Assembly: GCF_000014005.1 (NCBI RefSeq)
Contig: NC_008009.1
Location: 5,572,501-5,636,500 of the forward strand
Direction of reading: 5' to 3'
DNA length: 64,000 bases
Source of the DNA: Candidatus Koribacter versatilis Ellin345
GTDB taxonomy: Bacteria; Acidobacteriota; Terriglobia; Terriglobales; Acidobacteriaceae
Both the position numbers and the translations under genes were made by a program. Positions 51,797-61,562 of the stretch are shown one piece after another; position 1 is the first letter of the stretch, and every line of letters starts with the position of its first letter. A model generated the notes under the pieces. That model was not told where the DNA came from. It saw only the letters and a program-made list of their open reading frames with translations, and did no database searches.

Positions 51797-53179
51797 CTAC
51801 TCGCCGCCCACCGTCATCCCATCAATCCGCATAGTCGGACAGGCCACCGACCCACGGAATTCGAGATCGTTGCCGATCTCCACCACGCTGTGCAGCATGT
51901 CGCGCAGATTCCCGGCAACCGTGACCTCTTCCACCGGGAACGTGAGTTCCCCGTTCTGGATCCACACGCCGCTGGCGCCCCGCGAAAAATCGCCGGTCAC
52001 CAGGTTCACGCCGGAGCCAAGGAATTCCGTGACGTAGAAACCGTCTTTCACATCGGCAAAAATCTGCTGCGGCGTGCGCGTGCCAGGCTCCATAAAGAAG
52101 TTCCCGGCGCCGATTCCCGGGGTGCCCGCCAATCCGCGCGCGGCATTACCCGTCGTCTGTAGCTTCAACTTCTTCGCAGTGTAGGTATTGAGCAGGTAAG
52201 AATTCAAAATGCCCTTCTCAATCACCACTGTGCGTCGCGTCGGCACACCCTCGGCATCAAAGGGACTCGACCCGAAACCGCCGACCATCGTTCCATCGTC
52301 GACGATCGTCACATTGGCGCCGGCAATTTTCTCGTTGAGCTTGCCCGCCAGGTACGACGCGCCACGATACACGCTGTCGCCATTCACCGCTTCGAAGATA
52401 TGCCCGAGCAGTGACCCAGCCACCAGCGGATCGAACACGATCGGAACCCGCGCCGTCTTCACCTTCTTCGCGCCCAACCTTCGCAGCGCACGGCGCGCCG
52501 CTTCGCGGCCCACGTCTTCCGGCGATTCGAGCATGCTCAGCGTCCGCGCAACCGAGAACCAGTAGTCGCGCTGCATCGCTGAGCCTTCCTGCTGCGCAAT
52601 CGGCACCGCCGACACCGAGCAGTACGAGCGGCTGTAATCGCCGATGAAGCCATTCGAATTCGCGAGTACCTTCACGCCATTCGCTGCGTCGAAGCTGGCT
52701 CCATCGGAGTTCTGGATCCGCGGATCGGCTTCCATTGCGGCCCGCTCCGCGCGCTTCGCGTAATCAATGCGATCGGCCGTCGAAAGCGAGTAAACATCCT
52801 CGTAATACAGATCGAGGTTGGTTGTGATCTGCCCAAGTTGCTCGGGTTCCGGGATCCCCGAGAACGGGTCTTCCGAAGTGATCTTCGCCAAATCGAGCGC
52901 ACCGCGCACCATGTTGTCGATGCCCTGCGGCGAGAAGTCGCTCGACCAGGTGCTCGCCGAGCGCTTACCGAAGAACACGCGCACGCCCATCGAACGCGAG
53001 CCCGATTCCTTCAGCGTCTCCACTTCGCCGAGACGCACGGTTGTCGAGAACTCCGACCCGTCGCGCAGCACGACTTCGGCGGCGGTCGCGCCGCCCTTCA
53101 TCGCCTTGCGTACTACGTCCGCGGAGAGTTCGCGCAGGTCTACCGTCGAGACGCTTTGGACCGGGGTCGTAGTGCTCAT
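51797..53179 (-). CDS. pmbA: TldE/PmbA metalloprotease subunit
   Basis: A 460-aa TldE (PmbA) from the ATG at 53179, overlapping the tldD stop by 4 nt (ATGA). Together TldD and TldE form a heterodimer protease that processes small peptides. This subunit lacks HExxxH, as expected for TldE. It has VLRDGSEFSTTVRLGEVETL, VFFGKRSASTWSSDFSP, PIVFDPLVAGSLLGHIFEAVNGDSVYRG and GIGAGNFFMEPG, typical of PmbA. Confidence 0.93.
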   Translation of the reverse strand: MSTTTPVQSVSTVDLRELSADVVRKAMKGGATAAEVVLRDGSEFSTTVRLGEVETLKESGSRSMGVRVFFGKRSASTWSSDFSPQGIDNMVRGALDLAKITSEDPFSGIPEPEQLGQITTNLDLYYEDVYSLSTADRIDYAKRAERAAMEADPRIQNSDGASFDAANGVKVLANSNGFIGDYSRSYCSVSAVPIAQQEGSAMQRDYWFSVARTLSMLESPEDVGREAARRALRRLGAKKVKTARVPIVFDPLVAGSLLGHIFEAVNGDSVYRGASYLAGKLNEKIAGANVTIVDDGTMVGGFGSSPFDAEGVPTRRTVVIEKGILNSYLLNTYTAKKLKLQTTGNAARGLAGTPGIGAGNFFMEPGTRTPQQIFADVKDGFYVTEFLGSGVNLVTGDFSRGASGVWIQNGELTFPVEEVTVAGNLRDMLHSVVEIGNDLEFRGSVACPTMRIDGMTVGGE

Positions 53180-54603
53180 CGTCCCGTGCCTCCGACCGTC
53201 AGCCGATCCACCTTCAACGTAGGAATACCCACGCCGACAGGCACCGACTGCCCATCCTTGCCGCAAGTACCCACGCCTTCATCGAGCTTCAGGTCGTTGC
53301 CAACCATGCTGACGCGCGTCAGCACGTCGGGCCCATTGCCGATCAGCGTCGCGCCCTTGAGCGGCGCCGTGACCTGGCCGTTCTCAATCAGGTATGCCTC
53401 ACTCGCGGCAAACACGAACTTGCCGTTCGTGATGTCCACCTGTCCGCCGCCGAAGTTCACGGCATATACGCCGTACTTCACGCTCTTGATGATGTCCTCG
53501 GGATCGTCCTGCCCCGCGAGCATGTAGGTGTTGGTCATGCGCGGCATGGGAATGTGCTCATAACTTTCGCGGCGTCCGTTGCCAGTGTTCGCCATGCCCA
53601 TCAGCCGCGCCGAGAGTTTGTCCGTGAGATAGCCCTTAAGAATGCCATTCTCGATCAGCACGGTGTTGTTTGTCGGATTGCCTTCGTCGTCCACGTTGAG
53701 CGATCCGCGACGGCTCGGCATAGTTCCGTTGTCCACCACGGTGCATTTCTCGCTCGCCACGCGTTGCCCCATCAATCCGGCAAACGCCGATGTCTTCTTG
53801 CGGTTGAAGTCCGCTTCCAGCCCGTGACCAATGGCTTCGTGCAGGAGAATTCCCGGCCATCCCGGTCCCAGCACAACTTCCATCTCTCCCGCCGGCGCCT
53901 CGCGAGCGTCGAGTTGGATGATGGCTTGTCGCGCGGCTTCCTTCGCGAAGTGTTCCGGTGAGGCTTCACCCTCGAAGTATTCGCTTCCGACGCGTCCGCC
54001 GCCACCGGCGCTGCCGCGAGCTGAACCGAGATCGTTCTTTGCAATGCAGAACACGCTCATCCGCGAGAGCGGCTGCACATCTTCGGCGAACGTCCCGTCG
54101 GAACCAATAACGAGGATCTTGCGCAGCTCATCCGCGTAGCTGACGCGCACTTCCTGGATCCGCGAATCGTAGGATCGCGCCGCTTCGTCCGAGCGCTTAA
54201 CCAGTTCGAGCTTGCCCAGGACGTCCGAGCCCAGCACTCCGCTCGTAATCGGATACAGGTCGGCCTTCTTCCTGAGCTCGTTGGCGTTTACGATCGGCGT
54301 CTTCGCTGGTCCACTCGCGATCAGCGCCGCGGTCTTGGCCGCATGTAGGATCTTTTCCGGCGCCAGGTCGTCGGTATAGGCATAGCCCGTCCGTTCACCC
54401 GCGACCACGCGCACCCCACACCCGGCGGAAATCCCCTGCGAGGCCGACTTCACCATTGACTCGTCCAGCGATATAGAAGTCGTAGTCAGGTATTCGAAAT
54501 AGAGGTCGGCATAGTCACCGCCGGCCGAGAGCGCCGCGCCCAGGTACTTTTCGACGTTCTGTTCAGTAAGTCCGTATTTTTGAAAGAAGAACTGCTTATC
54601 CAT
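53176..54603 (-). CDS. tldD: TldD metalloprotease subunit
   Basis: A protein of about 475 aa. ATG at 54603 is chosen; the GTG three codons earlier is possible. The metal motif HEAIGHGLEADFNRKK is present with VLGPGWPGILL before it. TSISLDESMVKSASQGISAGCGVRVVAGERTGYAYTDDL is the standard N-terminal block. It lies upstream of tldE in one operon. Confidence 0.95.
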   Translation of the reverse strand: MDKQFFFQKYGLTEQNVEKYLGAALSAGGDYADLYFEYLTTTSISLDESMVKSASQGISAGCGVRVVAGERTGYAYTDDLAPEKILHAAKTAALIASGPAKTPIVNANELRKKADLYPITSGVLGSDVLGKLELVKRSDEAARSYDSRIQEVRVSYADELRKILVIGSDGTFAEDVQPLSRMSVFCIAKNDLGSARGSAGGGGRVGSEYFEGEASPEHFAKEAARQAIIQLDAREAPAGEMEVVLGPGWPGILLHEAIGHGLEADFNRKKTSAFAGLMGQRVASEKCTVVDNGTMPSRRGSLNVDDEGNPTNNTVLIENGILKGYLTDKLSARLMGMANTGNGRRESYEHIPMPRMTNTYMLAGQDDPEDIIKSVKYGVYAVNFGGGQVDITNGKFVFAASEAYLIENGQVTAPLKGATLIGNGPDVLTRVSMVGNDLKLDEGVGTCGKDGQSVPVGVGIPTLKVDRLTVGGTGR

Positions 54604-54755
54604 GGTGTTCACAACCTTTTGGATGACCTGAGAGGAACGAATGATCCACGGCGGGATAAGCCACTGAGGCCAGTGCTTGATTATGTCACAACCATGTGTG
54701 TCGGAAGCCGCTGATTCTGCCGAAATTAGCGGTCAAAATAGCTCTCTGGAGTTCT

Positions 54756-56312
54756 ATGGCGTCCCTCAGTTCGGCCTCTCCCATCACCCCGACAGCACTC
54801 ACCCGGATGCTCGACGAGTATCTGGCAAGCGAACCTTCAGCCACCGTCCTGGAGGACGATGTACCCCTTTTCCACCTCGACGACTGCCGCTACTCCATCA
54901 GCGAGAGCAATGGCAAATGCCTGCTCCATCTCTGGTCCGAGGAACGCAACATCGTGCGCCGCGTCCTCGACGCCGAACGAAAGAACGGCTCTCTGTGTCT
55001 CTCCGTGCAGCGCTTCGGAAAATCGCAGCCGATCGTGCTTGAGTTTTGCGCCACCCGCGACAGCCGCTCTGCGTCGGCCAAGAAAGCCTCTCGCGCTTTG
55101 TACGCGAAGCTATTGAAGCGCGTCCTCACTGCCAACAATCCCGGATTTCGTATCGAAGCGCTCTCCACTTCGATGGATCTGGAGCGCTCCTTCAGCCCGA
55201 TCTACACCCGCGCGCTGATTCGCCGCGGAAACTCTGCCTTCGCTGTACTTGGCGTAAATGCAACAGAGTTGCAGCCTTCGATTGATGCCGCTCTCGGCTT
55301 CGGCATTCTCTGGCTCGAAGCATGTCGCCGCCACGCACCGCAATGTCTTGTGGAAGGGCTGAAGCTCTTTGCTCCGCCCGGAACTTCCGCCGTTCTGCGC
55401 CAGCGCATGGCCCACCTCAATCGCGAACTTGCGAAATGGGAGCTCCACGAACTCGAAGAGCGCACCGAACAACTTACTACCCTCGATACCACCGACGCCG
55501 GCAACATCGCCACCCGGCTCGTCCACGCGCCCGACAAACACTCCGCTTTGCAGCGCTTCGGAGGTTCGATCGCACAGGTTCTCGCAGTAGTCCCCGAAGC
55601 CGAGCCCGTCGTCGTCTCCGCCACCGAGCTCGCGTTTCGCCTGCATGGATTGCAACTTGCAGGAGCGCGTATCGGCGTCTCGCGCGATTCCTTCCGCCCT
55701 GCCGAGCAGCTCTATTTTGGAGTCCGCTCCGCAGAATTCCCCGTTACCGATGACAACCAGGAAAGCTTCCGCGAGTACCTGCAATACATTCGCGACCGCC
55801 GGACCGCCCGCGATCACTCCGATCCGATCCATCGCGCCGTGCCGGAGCGCTGGATTGAATCCATGATCGTCCGCGACGTCACGGTCCTCGATTCACGCCT
55901 CGACGGCCAGCACGTTTACTCCCAAGTCCCAGCGTTCGCCGCGTGCGATCGCGCGATGATCGACGTGCTCACCACGACGCACGATGGCCGCCTCGCCGTA
56001 CTCGAGCTAAAAGCCGACGAAGACATCCATCTTCCGTTGCAGGGTTTGGATTATTGGTCGCGCGTGCGCTGGCACCATCGTCGCGAAGAGTTCCAGAAGT
56101 TCGGCTACTTCACCGGACGCGAACTCTCCAAGGCATATCCGCTTCTGTTGCTGGTCGCTCCGGCACTTCGGGTGCATCCGACGACCGACCAGATTTTGCA
56201 GTATCTATCTCCAGAAATCGATTGGACGTTACTGGCAATCGATGAACGCTGGCGCGACGGCATTCGCGTTATCTTCCGCAAACATTCACCGCATTACGCC
56301 GCGCGGCGGTAG
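54756..56312 (+). CDS. Putative PD-(D/E)XK-fold nuclease protein, uncharacterised
   Basis: A 518-aa protein from the ATG at 54756 with GGAG 5 nt upstream. The N-terminal 390 residues match no family I know. The C-terminal part has MIDVLTTTHDGRLAVLELKA with Asp403, Glu417 and Lys419, then Gln429 in LPLQGLDYW. The spacing fits the D-(14)-E-x-K-(9)-Q set of PD-(D/E)XK nucleases of the restriction-endonuclease fold. It stands alone, with no methylase or helicase neighbour, and overlaps the convergent gene by 19 nt. Confidence 0.65.
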   Translation: MASLSSASPITPTALTRMLDEYLASEPSATVLEDDVPLFHLDDCRYSISESNGKCLLHLWSEERNIVRRVLDAERKNGSLCLSVQRFGKSQPIVLEFCATRDSRSASAKKASRALYAKLLKRVLTANNPGFRIEALSTSMDLERSFSPIYTRALIRRGNSAFAVLGVNATELQPSIDAALGFGILWLEACRRHAPQCLVEGLKLFAPPGTSAVLRQRMAHLNRELAKWELHELEERTEQLTTLDTTDAGNIATRLVHAPDKHSALQRFGGSIAQVLAVVPEAEPVVVSATELAFRLHGLQLAGARIGVSRDSFRPAEQLYFGVRSAEFPVTDDNQESFREYLQYIRDRRTARDHSDPIHRAVPERWIESMIVRDVTVLDSRLDGQHVYSQVPAFAACDRAMIDVLTTTHDGRLAVLELKADEDIHLPLQGLDYWSRVRWHHRREEFQKFGYFTGRELSKAYPLLLLVAPALRVHPTTDQILQYLSPEIDWTLLAIDERWRDGIRVIFRKHSPHYAARR

Positions 56313-56695
56313 TCATCACGATCGTTTCGATTCGAAGCAGTATTGCGCGAAGCCAGCACGCTTCGCCGCCGAATGAACACCAGCAAGCCAATCAACCCAA
56401 GCAGCGCCACAATCGCGAGCAAGCTGAAACTCATCGTGGCACGACCCGTGGACGGATTCACCGTCCCGCGATCATTCGCAATTGCATTATTGGCCTCGCG
56501 CTTGGAGTCCGGAACCGCTTGGTCGGATTTTGCGGTTTTGGATGGTGTCGCCGTGTCCGATTGTTTCGCCGGGGCAATGATGGCGTTCCCGTTGGAATCA
56601 GAGCTGCCCGTGGGGTTCTGCGCCCGCACCGGATGCAACCCGAGCAATGCGGAAAAGGCCAACACAAGAAGAATACCGAGAAGCTTGGATCGCAT
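56294..56695 (-). CDS. Secreted protein with C-terminal membrane helix, unknown
   Basis: A 133-aa protein from the ATG at 56695. A signal peptide (LLGILLVLAFSALLGLHPVRAQ) is followed by a Ser/Asn/Lys-rich linker and a C-terminal helix (LLAIVALLGLIGLLVFIRRR) with a basic tail. This is a sorting-like layout without a clear sorting motif. No function can be given. Confidence 0.6.
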   Translation of the reverse strand: MRSKLLGILLVLAFSALLGLHPVRAQNPTGSSDSNGNAIIAPAKQSDTATPSKTAKSDQAVPDSKREANNAIANDRGTVNPSTGRATMSFSLLAIVALLGLIGLLVFIRRRSVLASRNTASNRNDRDDYRRAA

Positions 56696-56948
56696 GGGCC
56701 CGCCTACTCCAGCCTTCGATGCAGCGTCGGCGAATGTCGCACCCACTTGTAGCACCTTATAAGGTAAAGATGTTTCGGTCGGTTGCAACTTTCGTCGCCT
56801 AAGTTGCACGGCTGCACCACTTTTTACAGACATCTACTCTCGATTCCCGACCAACCCAACAGGACTAAGGTGATTCCAACCAACTGGTGCTTTCACGCAC
56901 GAGATCTCCGAAACAAATTTTGTTTTCAGTCCCTGGGAGGGATAAGCA

Positions 56949-57731
56949 ATGAAGAAGTATTGGGCCACCGGAGTGGCTTCTCTGTTGATGTTCGCGGGCC
57001 TCGCGATTGCACAGGACGCGCAGCCGAGCAGTGCACAGGACAGCGGCAATACTGCCAAGGTGGAGAAAGTCCACGGCAACCAGAACTCAGGCGGCGTCGA
57101 AGGCCGCATCACCAAGGCCGAACAGATCATCGATCAGCTTACCGACGCAAAAGACTCCGCGATCCCGGAAAAGATCCTGAAAGACGCGAAGTGCGTCGCG
57201 ATCATTCCTTCCATGGTGAAGGGCGGCTTCGTGTTCGGCGCTGAGCATGGCCGCGGTGTAGCGAGCTGCCGTATGAACGGCCGCTGGAGCACGCCGGCAT
57301 TCTTTACCGCGACGGGCGGCACCTGGGGCGCGCAGATCGGCGTCCAGGGTATCGACCTCGTAATGGTGTTCCGCAACCAGGAAGGCGCCGACAAGCTGTT
57401 GAGCGGCAACTTCAAGGTTGGCGGCGACGTGAGCGCAGCTGCCGGCCCGATCGGCCGCGATGCTTCGGCTTCCACCGACGTGAAGGCCGCTACCGCGATC
57501 GTGACCTACTCGCGCGCCAAGGGTGCCTTCATCGGCGCGACGCTTGACGGCGTGGCGATTCGCCCCGACAAGGATTCGACCATCGCCTTCTACGGTCGCG
57601 AAATTGATTTCAAGGACCTGTTGACCGGTAAGGTTGCGACCACGGCGAACGCCCGTCCGTTCACGCGCGCTCTCGGCAAAGACTTCCGTGACATTCGTGC
57701 GGAAGAAGCTACCGACGCCGCTGCCCACTAA
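56949..57731 (+). CDS. SYLF-domain (Ysc84) lipid-binding protein, secreted
   Basis: A 260-aa protein with an SD (GGGAGGG) and signal peptide ending AGLAIAQ. The SYLF domain (about residues 60-250) is complete: AIPEKILKDAKCVAIIPSMVKGGFVFGAEHGRG, SRMNGRWSTPAFFTATGGTWGAQIGVQGIDLVMVF-type blocks, then AAAGPIGRDASASTDV and AFIGATLDGVAIRPD. SYLF domains bind phosphoinositides in eukaryotes; the bacterial role is unknown. Confidence 0.9.
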   Translation: MKKYWATGVASLLMFAGLAIAQDAQPSSAQDSGNTAKVEKVHGNQNSGGVEGRITKAEQIIDQLTDAKDSAIPEKILKDAKCVAIIPSMVKGGFVFGAEHGRGVASCRMNGRWSTPAFFTATGGTWGAQIGVQGIDLVMVFRNQEGADKLLSGNFKVGGDVSAAAGPIGRDASASTDVKAATAIVTYSRAKGAFIGATLDGVAIRPDKDSTIAFYGREIDFKDLLTGKVATTANARPFTRALGKDFRDIRAEEATDAAAH

Positions 57732-57750
57732 AATTTAACGAGCAATAACA

Positions 57751-57778
57751 AAAGCGGGACCGAACCTGGTCCCGCTTT
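57751..57778. terminator. Bidirectional terminator between the SYLF gene and clpB
   Basis: aaagcgggacc pairs with ggtcccgcttt (11 bp), loop of 6 nt, with T or A runs on both sides. It serves both convergent genes. Confidence 0.9.
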
Positions 57779-57795
57779 TTGCTTGCTCGTCTGGA

Positions 57796-60432
57796 TTACT
57801 TCGTCTTCACCGTTTCAGGCTCCGTGGTGCGATGGCTCACCTTGAACGTCAACTTGCCCTCGCCACTCACGCCCACCACCACGTGATCGCCGTGCAATAC
57901 CTCGCCGTCGAGAATCTTCAGCGCCAGCGGGTCCTGCACCAGCTTCTGGATCGCACGTTTCAACGGCCGCGCTCCATACGCCGGATCGTACCCTTGCGCG
58001 AAGATCACATCTTTCGCGGCGTCGCTCAATTCGAGGCTGATGCGGCGGTCCGCCAGCAACCGGCGCACATACTCCAGTTGCAGCTCGACGATCTTCGCCA
58101 GCTGCTCCTTCCCGAGCGGATTGAAGAGCACGATGTCGTCCACCCGGTTCAGGAACTCTGGCTTGAACTGCTGCCGCAGCGCGTCCATCACCAGGCGGCT
58201 TGCTCGTTCGTAATTCTCTTGACTCTGGATCGCATCACCGGTCATGAACGACGCGCCAATGTTCGACGTCATGATGATGATCGTGTTCTTGAAGTCCACG
58301 CGGCGGCCTTTGCCGTCGGTGAGCTGACCGTCGTCCATGATCTGCAGGAAGACATTGAACACATCTGGAGCGGCTTTCTCAATTTCGTCGAAGAGCAACA
58401 CCGCATACAGTCGGCGACGAATCGCTTCCGTCAATTGACCTCCCTCTTCGTAGCCAACGTATCCCGGAGGTGCGCCAATCAGTCGCGAAACCGAATGCTT
58501 CTCGCCATACTCTGACATGTCGATGCGCACCATCGCATGCTCGTCGTCGAACAGGAACGCCGCCAGCGCACGCGCCAGCTCGGTTTTTCCCACCCCCGTC
58601 GGGCCGAGGAAGATGAAGCTGCCGATCGGACGTTTGGGATCACTCAACCCAGCACGCGAACGCCGAATCGCGTTCGCCACGTGCTCAATCGCAGCGTCTT
58701 GCCCGATCACCCGCTGACTAAGCCGGTCTTCCATCTCGACCAGCTTCTTCACTTCGCCTTCGAGCATCTTCGACACCGGAATACCCGTCCACTTCGAGAC
58801 GATCTTCGCGACGTCTTCTTCGTCCACTTCTTCCTTCAACATGCGTGGCGATGTCTTGCTGTCGCTCTCCGCGCTGAGGTTGTCGAGTTCCGCCTGCAAC
58901 TTCGGCAGCTCGCCATACTGCAACTGCGCGGCTTTTTCGTAGTCGCCCTTGTTGCTCGCGGTCTGCGCCTGGAGCTTGATCTGTTCGATCTTCTCTTTCA
59001 ACTCGCGAATCCGACCGATGCTCTGCTTCTCGTCTTTCCATCGCGCCTTCAACGCGTTCGAACGCTCGCGGAGCCCTGCGAGCTCTTTTTCAATCACGGC
59101 CAGCCGTTCGCGCGAGTTTGTGTCTTCTTCCCGCTTCAACGCTTGTCGTTCGATCTCAAGCTGCGTGATGCGGCGCTCGAGTTCGTCTACTTCCGTCGGC
59201 AGCGAATCAATCTGAATGCGCAGCGAGGCTGCAGCTTCATCGATCAGGTCGATGGCTTTATCGGGAAGGAAACGATCGGTGATGTAGCGGTGCGACAGCG
59301 TCGCTGCCGCGACGATCGCCGAATCCTTAATGCGCACGCCGTGATGGACTTCGTATTTCTCTTTCAGTCCGCGCAAGATCGCAATCGTGTCTTCCACCGT
59401 CGGCTGCCCGACGAACACGATCTGGAAGCGCCGCTCCAGCGCCGCATCCTTCTCGATGTACTTGCGGTACTCATTCAGCGTGGTGGCGCCAATTGCGCGC
59501 AGTTCGCCGCGTGCCAATGCCGGCTTCAACATATTGCTGGCGTCGATCGCCCCTTCCGCAGCACCTGCACCAACCAACGTGTGCAGCTCGTCGATGAAGA
59601 GGATGATGCGTCCGTCGCTCTCCTCGATTTCCTTCAGCACCGCCTTAAGACGATCTTCAAACTCGCCGCGATATTTCGCGCCCGCGAGCATCGCTCCTAG
59701 ATCCAGCGACACCAGCCGCTTGTTGCGCAATTGCTCCGGCACATCGCCGGAAACGATGCGTTGCGCCAAGCCCTCAACAATCGCCGTCTTACCAACGCCC
59801 GGCTCGCCGATGAGCACAGGGTTATTTTTCGTTCGCCGCGACAGCACCTGCACCACGCGACGCACTTCGTCATCGCGGCCGATCACCGGATCGAGTTTGC
59901 CCCGACGCGCGAGATCCGTGAGGTCGCGAGCGTAACGCTCCAGCGCCTGGTACTTCGCCTCAGGATTCTGGTCTGTCACCTTCTGGTTGCCGCGGATACC
60001 GGTCAGAGCGCTCAAGATTCGGTCGTAGGTCGCGCCCATTGAGCCGAGGATGTCCTTCGCGGCGTCGCGCTTGAGCTGGGCGATTCCGAGCAACAGATGT
60101 TCGGTCGAAACATATTCGTCCTTGAATTGATCGGCTTGTTTGAAAGCCAGCTCGAGCATCTCCTGCGCTTCATTGGAGAGTGTGGCCTGGGTCGCACTGC
60201 CGCTGACCTTCGGCATGCGTTCGATTTCCCGCGCCGTTGCCTGCGTCACTGCTTCGGGCCGCACGCCCATCTTCGAAAGCAGTGGAACGATGATGCCTTC
60301 GCGGTCCTCTAACAGTGCGGCCAGCACATGGACGGGACGGAGCTCGGGATTGCCGTGCTCGGACGCGAGATCGTTGGCGCGCGAATACGCTTCCTGCGCC
60401 TTTACAGTTAATTTGTCCCAACGTATTGCCAT
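57796..60432 (-). CDS. clpB: ClpB disaggregase
   Basis: An 878-aa AAA+ chaperone. The ATG at 60432 has AAGGA at 7 nt; the frame extends to 60525 without an SD. The N domain is followed by NBD1 (Walker [10 protein letters not shown]), a coiled-coil M domain around [18 protein letters not shown], and NBD2 ([10 protein letters not shown]). It rescues protein from aggregates with DnaK. Confidence 0.97.
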   Translation of the reverse strand: MAIRWDKLTVKAQEAYSRANDLASEHGNPELRPVHVLAALLEDREGIIVPLLSKMGVRPEAVTQATAREIERMPKVSGSATQATLSNEAQEMLELAFKQADQFKDEYVSTEHLLLGIAQLKRDAAKDILGSMGATYDRILSALTGIRGNQKVTDQNPEAKYQALERYARDLTDLARRGKLDPVIGRDDEVRRVVQVLSRRTKNNPVLIGEPGVGKTAIVEGLAQRIVSGDVPEQLRNKRLVSLDLGAMLAGAKYRGEFEDRLKAVLKEIEESDGRIILFIDELHTLVGAGAAEGAIDASNMLKPALARGELRAIGATTLNEYRKYIEKDAALERRFQIVFVGQPTVEDTIAILRGLKEKYEVHHGVRIKDSAIVAAATLSHRYITDRFLPDKAIDLIDEAAASLRIQIDSLPTEVDELERRITQLEIERQALKREEDTNSRERLAVIEKELAGLRERSNALKARWKDEKQSIGRIRELKEKIEQIKLQAQTASNKGDYEKAAQLQYGELPKLQAELDNLSAESDSKTSPRMLKEEVDEEDVAKIVSKWTGIPVSKMLEGEVKKLVEMEDRLSQRVIGQDAAIEHVANAIRRSRAGLSDPKRPIGSFIFLGPTGVGKTELARALAAFLFDDEHAMVRIDMSEYGEKHSVSRLIGAPPGYVGYEEGGQLTEAIRRRLYAVLLFDEIEKAAPDVFNVFLQIMDDGQLTDGKGRRVDFKNTIIIMTSNIGASFMTGDAIQSQENYERASRLVMDALRQQFKPEFLNRVDDIVLFNPLGKEQLAKIVELQLEYVRRLLADRRISLELSDAAKDVIFAQGYDPAYGARPLKRAIQKLVQDPLALKILDGEVLHGDHVVVGVSGEGKLTFKVSHRTTEPETVKTK

Positions 60433-60492
60433 AGATATTCCTTGATATTTGAACTTGATCCGCGCGGCACCTATCGTGATGCCAGGGGAGAG

Positions 60493-60522
60493 AAAAAACA
60501 AGGAGGTGGGTGACCACCTCCT
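60493..60522 (-). terminator. Terminator of hsp20
   Basis: aggaggtgg pairs with ccacctcct (9 bp) around gtga. On the minus strand a TTGTTTTTT-type run follows. It uncouples hsp20 from clpB. Confidence 0.85.
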
Positions 60523-60559
60523 CAATCACAACTCCTCTTAATGGGTAGGGGCCCTTGGA

Positions 60560-61051
60560 TTACGCCGCGCTTGCGCTCTTCTTCATTTCCGTCGACGGCT
60601 CCGATCCGACATTCACCTTGATCTGCTTCGGCTTGGCTTCCGCCTTCTTACCGAGCGCCAGCTCAAGAACGCCGTTCTTGTAGGCGGCGGTCACTTTCTC
60701 GGCGTCCACCGTGGTTGGAAGGGTGAAGCTGCGCACGAACGACCCATAGCGGCGCTCGACGCGACGGAAGTTCTCTTCCTTTTCTTCCTTCTCGAACTTG
60801 CGCTCGCCGCGAACCGTCAGGGTGTTGTTCTCAATGCTGACATCGAGATCCTTCTCGTCGATCCCCGGTACTTCGAGCTTCAACCGCAGGCCCTGCTCGT
60901 CTTCGTAGACATCAACCGGAGGAACGAACGCGCCGGAAGTCGTCAGGCTGGTCTCTTCGCCGCCCGCGGTCTCGTGAAGCAGACGGTTTAAACGGCCCTG
61001 CAAGGTCGCAAGTTCACGGAAAGCGGGGTTCCAACGGGTAATAACAGTCAT
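60560..61051 (-). CDS. Small heat shock protein Hsp20
   Basis: A 163-aa alpha-crystallin-type chaperone. The ATG at 61051 follows GGAGG by 11 nt; the TTG at 61069 is upstream of it and unlikely. The crystallin domain has RLKLEVPGIDEKDLDVSIENNTLTVRGERK and GSFVRSFTLPTTVDAEKVTAAYKNGVLEL. ClpB lies next to it; together they form the holdase/disaggregase pair. Confidence 0.96.
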   Translation of the reverse strand: MTVITRWNPAFRELATLQGRLNRLLHETAGGEETSLTTSGAFVPPVDVYEDEQGLRLKLEVPGIDEKDLDVSIENNTLTVRGERKFEKEEKEENFRRVERRYGSFVRSFTLPTTVDAEKVTAAYKNGVLELALGKKAEAKPKQIKVNVGSEPSTEMKKSASAA

Positions 61052-61134
61052 GGTCGTACAAGCCTCCAAGAGTCTGATTTCTGGGCCAGAAGAACTGGCT
61101 GCTTCAGGTTTGATGACAACCTATGCACAAACGA

Positions 61135-61163
61135 AGCATAAAATATGAGTGTGTTATTGTCAA
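61135..61163 (-). promoter_or_regulatory. Sigma-70-type promoter of hsp20
   Basis: TTGACA (61158-61163) and TATGCT (61135-61140) are exactly 17 nt apart on the minus strand. Transcription would start near 61128, leaving a leader of about 77 nt. No CIRCE or HspR-type site is seen. Confidence 0.7.
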
Positions 61164-61229
61164 TATTTTGAACAGTGAAAATTTACCCTTATTTATCAGG
61201 TGTTTAGGCCAGGCTGTAAGCGTTTGGAC

Positions 61230-61235
61230 TAGAAT
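61230..61235 (+). promoter_or_regulatory. -10 box of the ABM-domain gene, leaderless type
   Basis: TAGAAT, then tcgacc (6 nt), then ATG. Confidence 0.5.
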
Positions 61236-61241
61236 TCGACC

Positions 61242-61562
61242 ATGATCGCTCGCGTATGGCACGGCGCCACCAAGCCGCAACACGCAGACGCCTACGAGTC
61301 CATGCTCAAACCCGAGCTCCTGCCCGGACTGAGCAAAATCGCTGGCTACAAAGGCAGCTACTTCCTCCGCCGGGATCTGGGACAGGAAGTCGAGTTCATT
61401 ACCATGATTTTCTGGGAGTCGCTGGATGCGCTGAAGGCATTCGCGGGACCGGACTACGAGCTCTCCATTATTCCGGAAGAGCGCCGGCAATATCTCTCAA
61501 AGCACGATGAAAAAGCCGCTCACTACGAGGTTGTGTCGCAGGCTAGTCCACTCGCGCGATGA
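61242..61562 (+). CDS. ABM-domain protein
   Basis: A 106-aa single-domain protein. MIARVWHGATKPQHADAYESML and YFLRRDLGQEVEFITMIFWESLDALKAFAG match antibiotic-biosynthesis-monooxygenase (ABM) family members, which are dimeric ferredoxin-like proteins. HYEVV is at the end. It overlaps rlmI tail-to-tail by 20 nt. Confidence 0.9.
   Translation: MIARVWHGATKPQHADAYESMLKPELLPGLSKIAGYKGSYFLRRDLGQEVEFITMIFWESLDALKAFAGPDYELSIIPEERRQYLSKHDEKAAHYEVVSQASPLAR

Noticed and set aside
58537-59700. A 387-codon open frame antisense to clpB
   Set aside because: A shadow of the conserved clpB coding sequence; no independent support.
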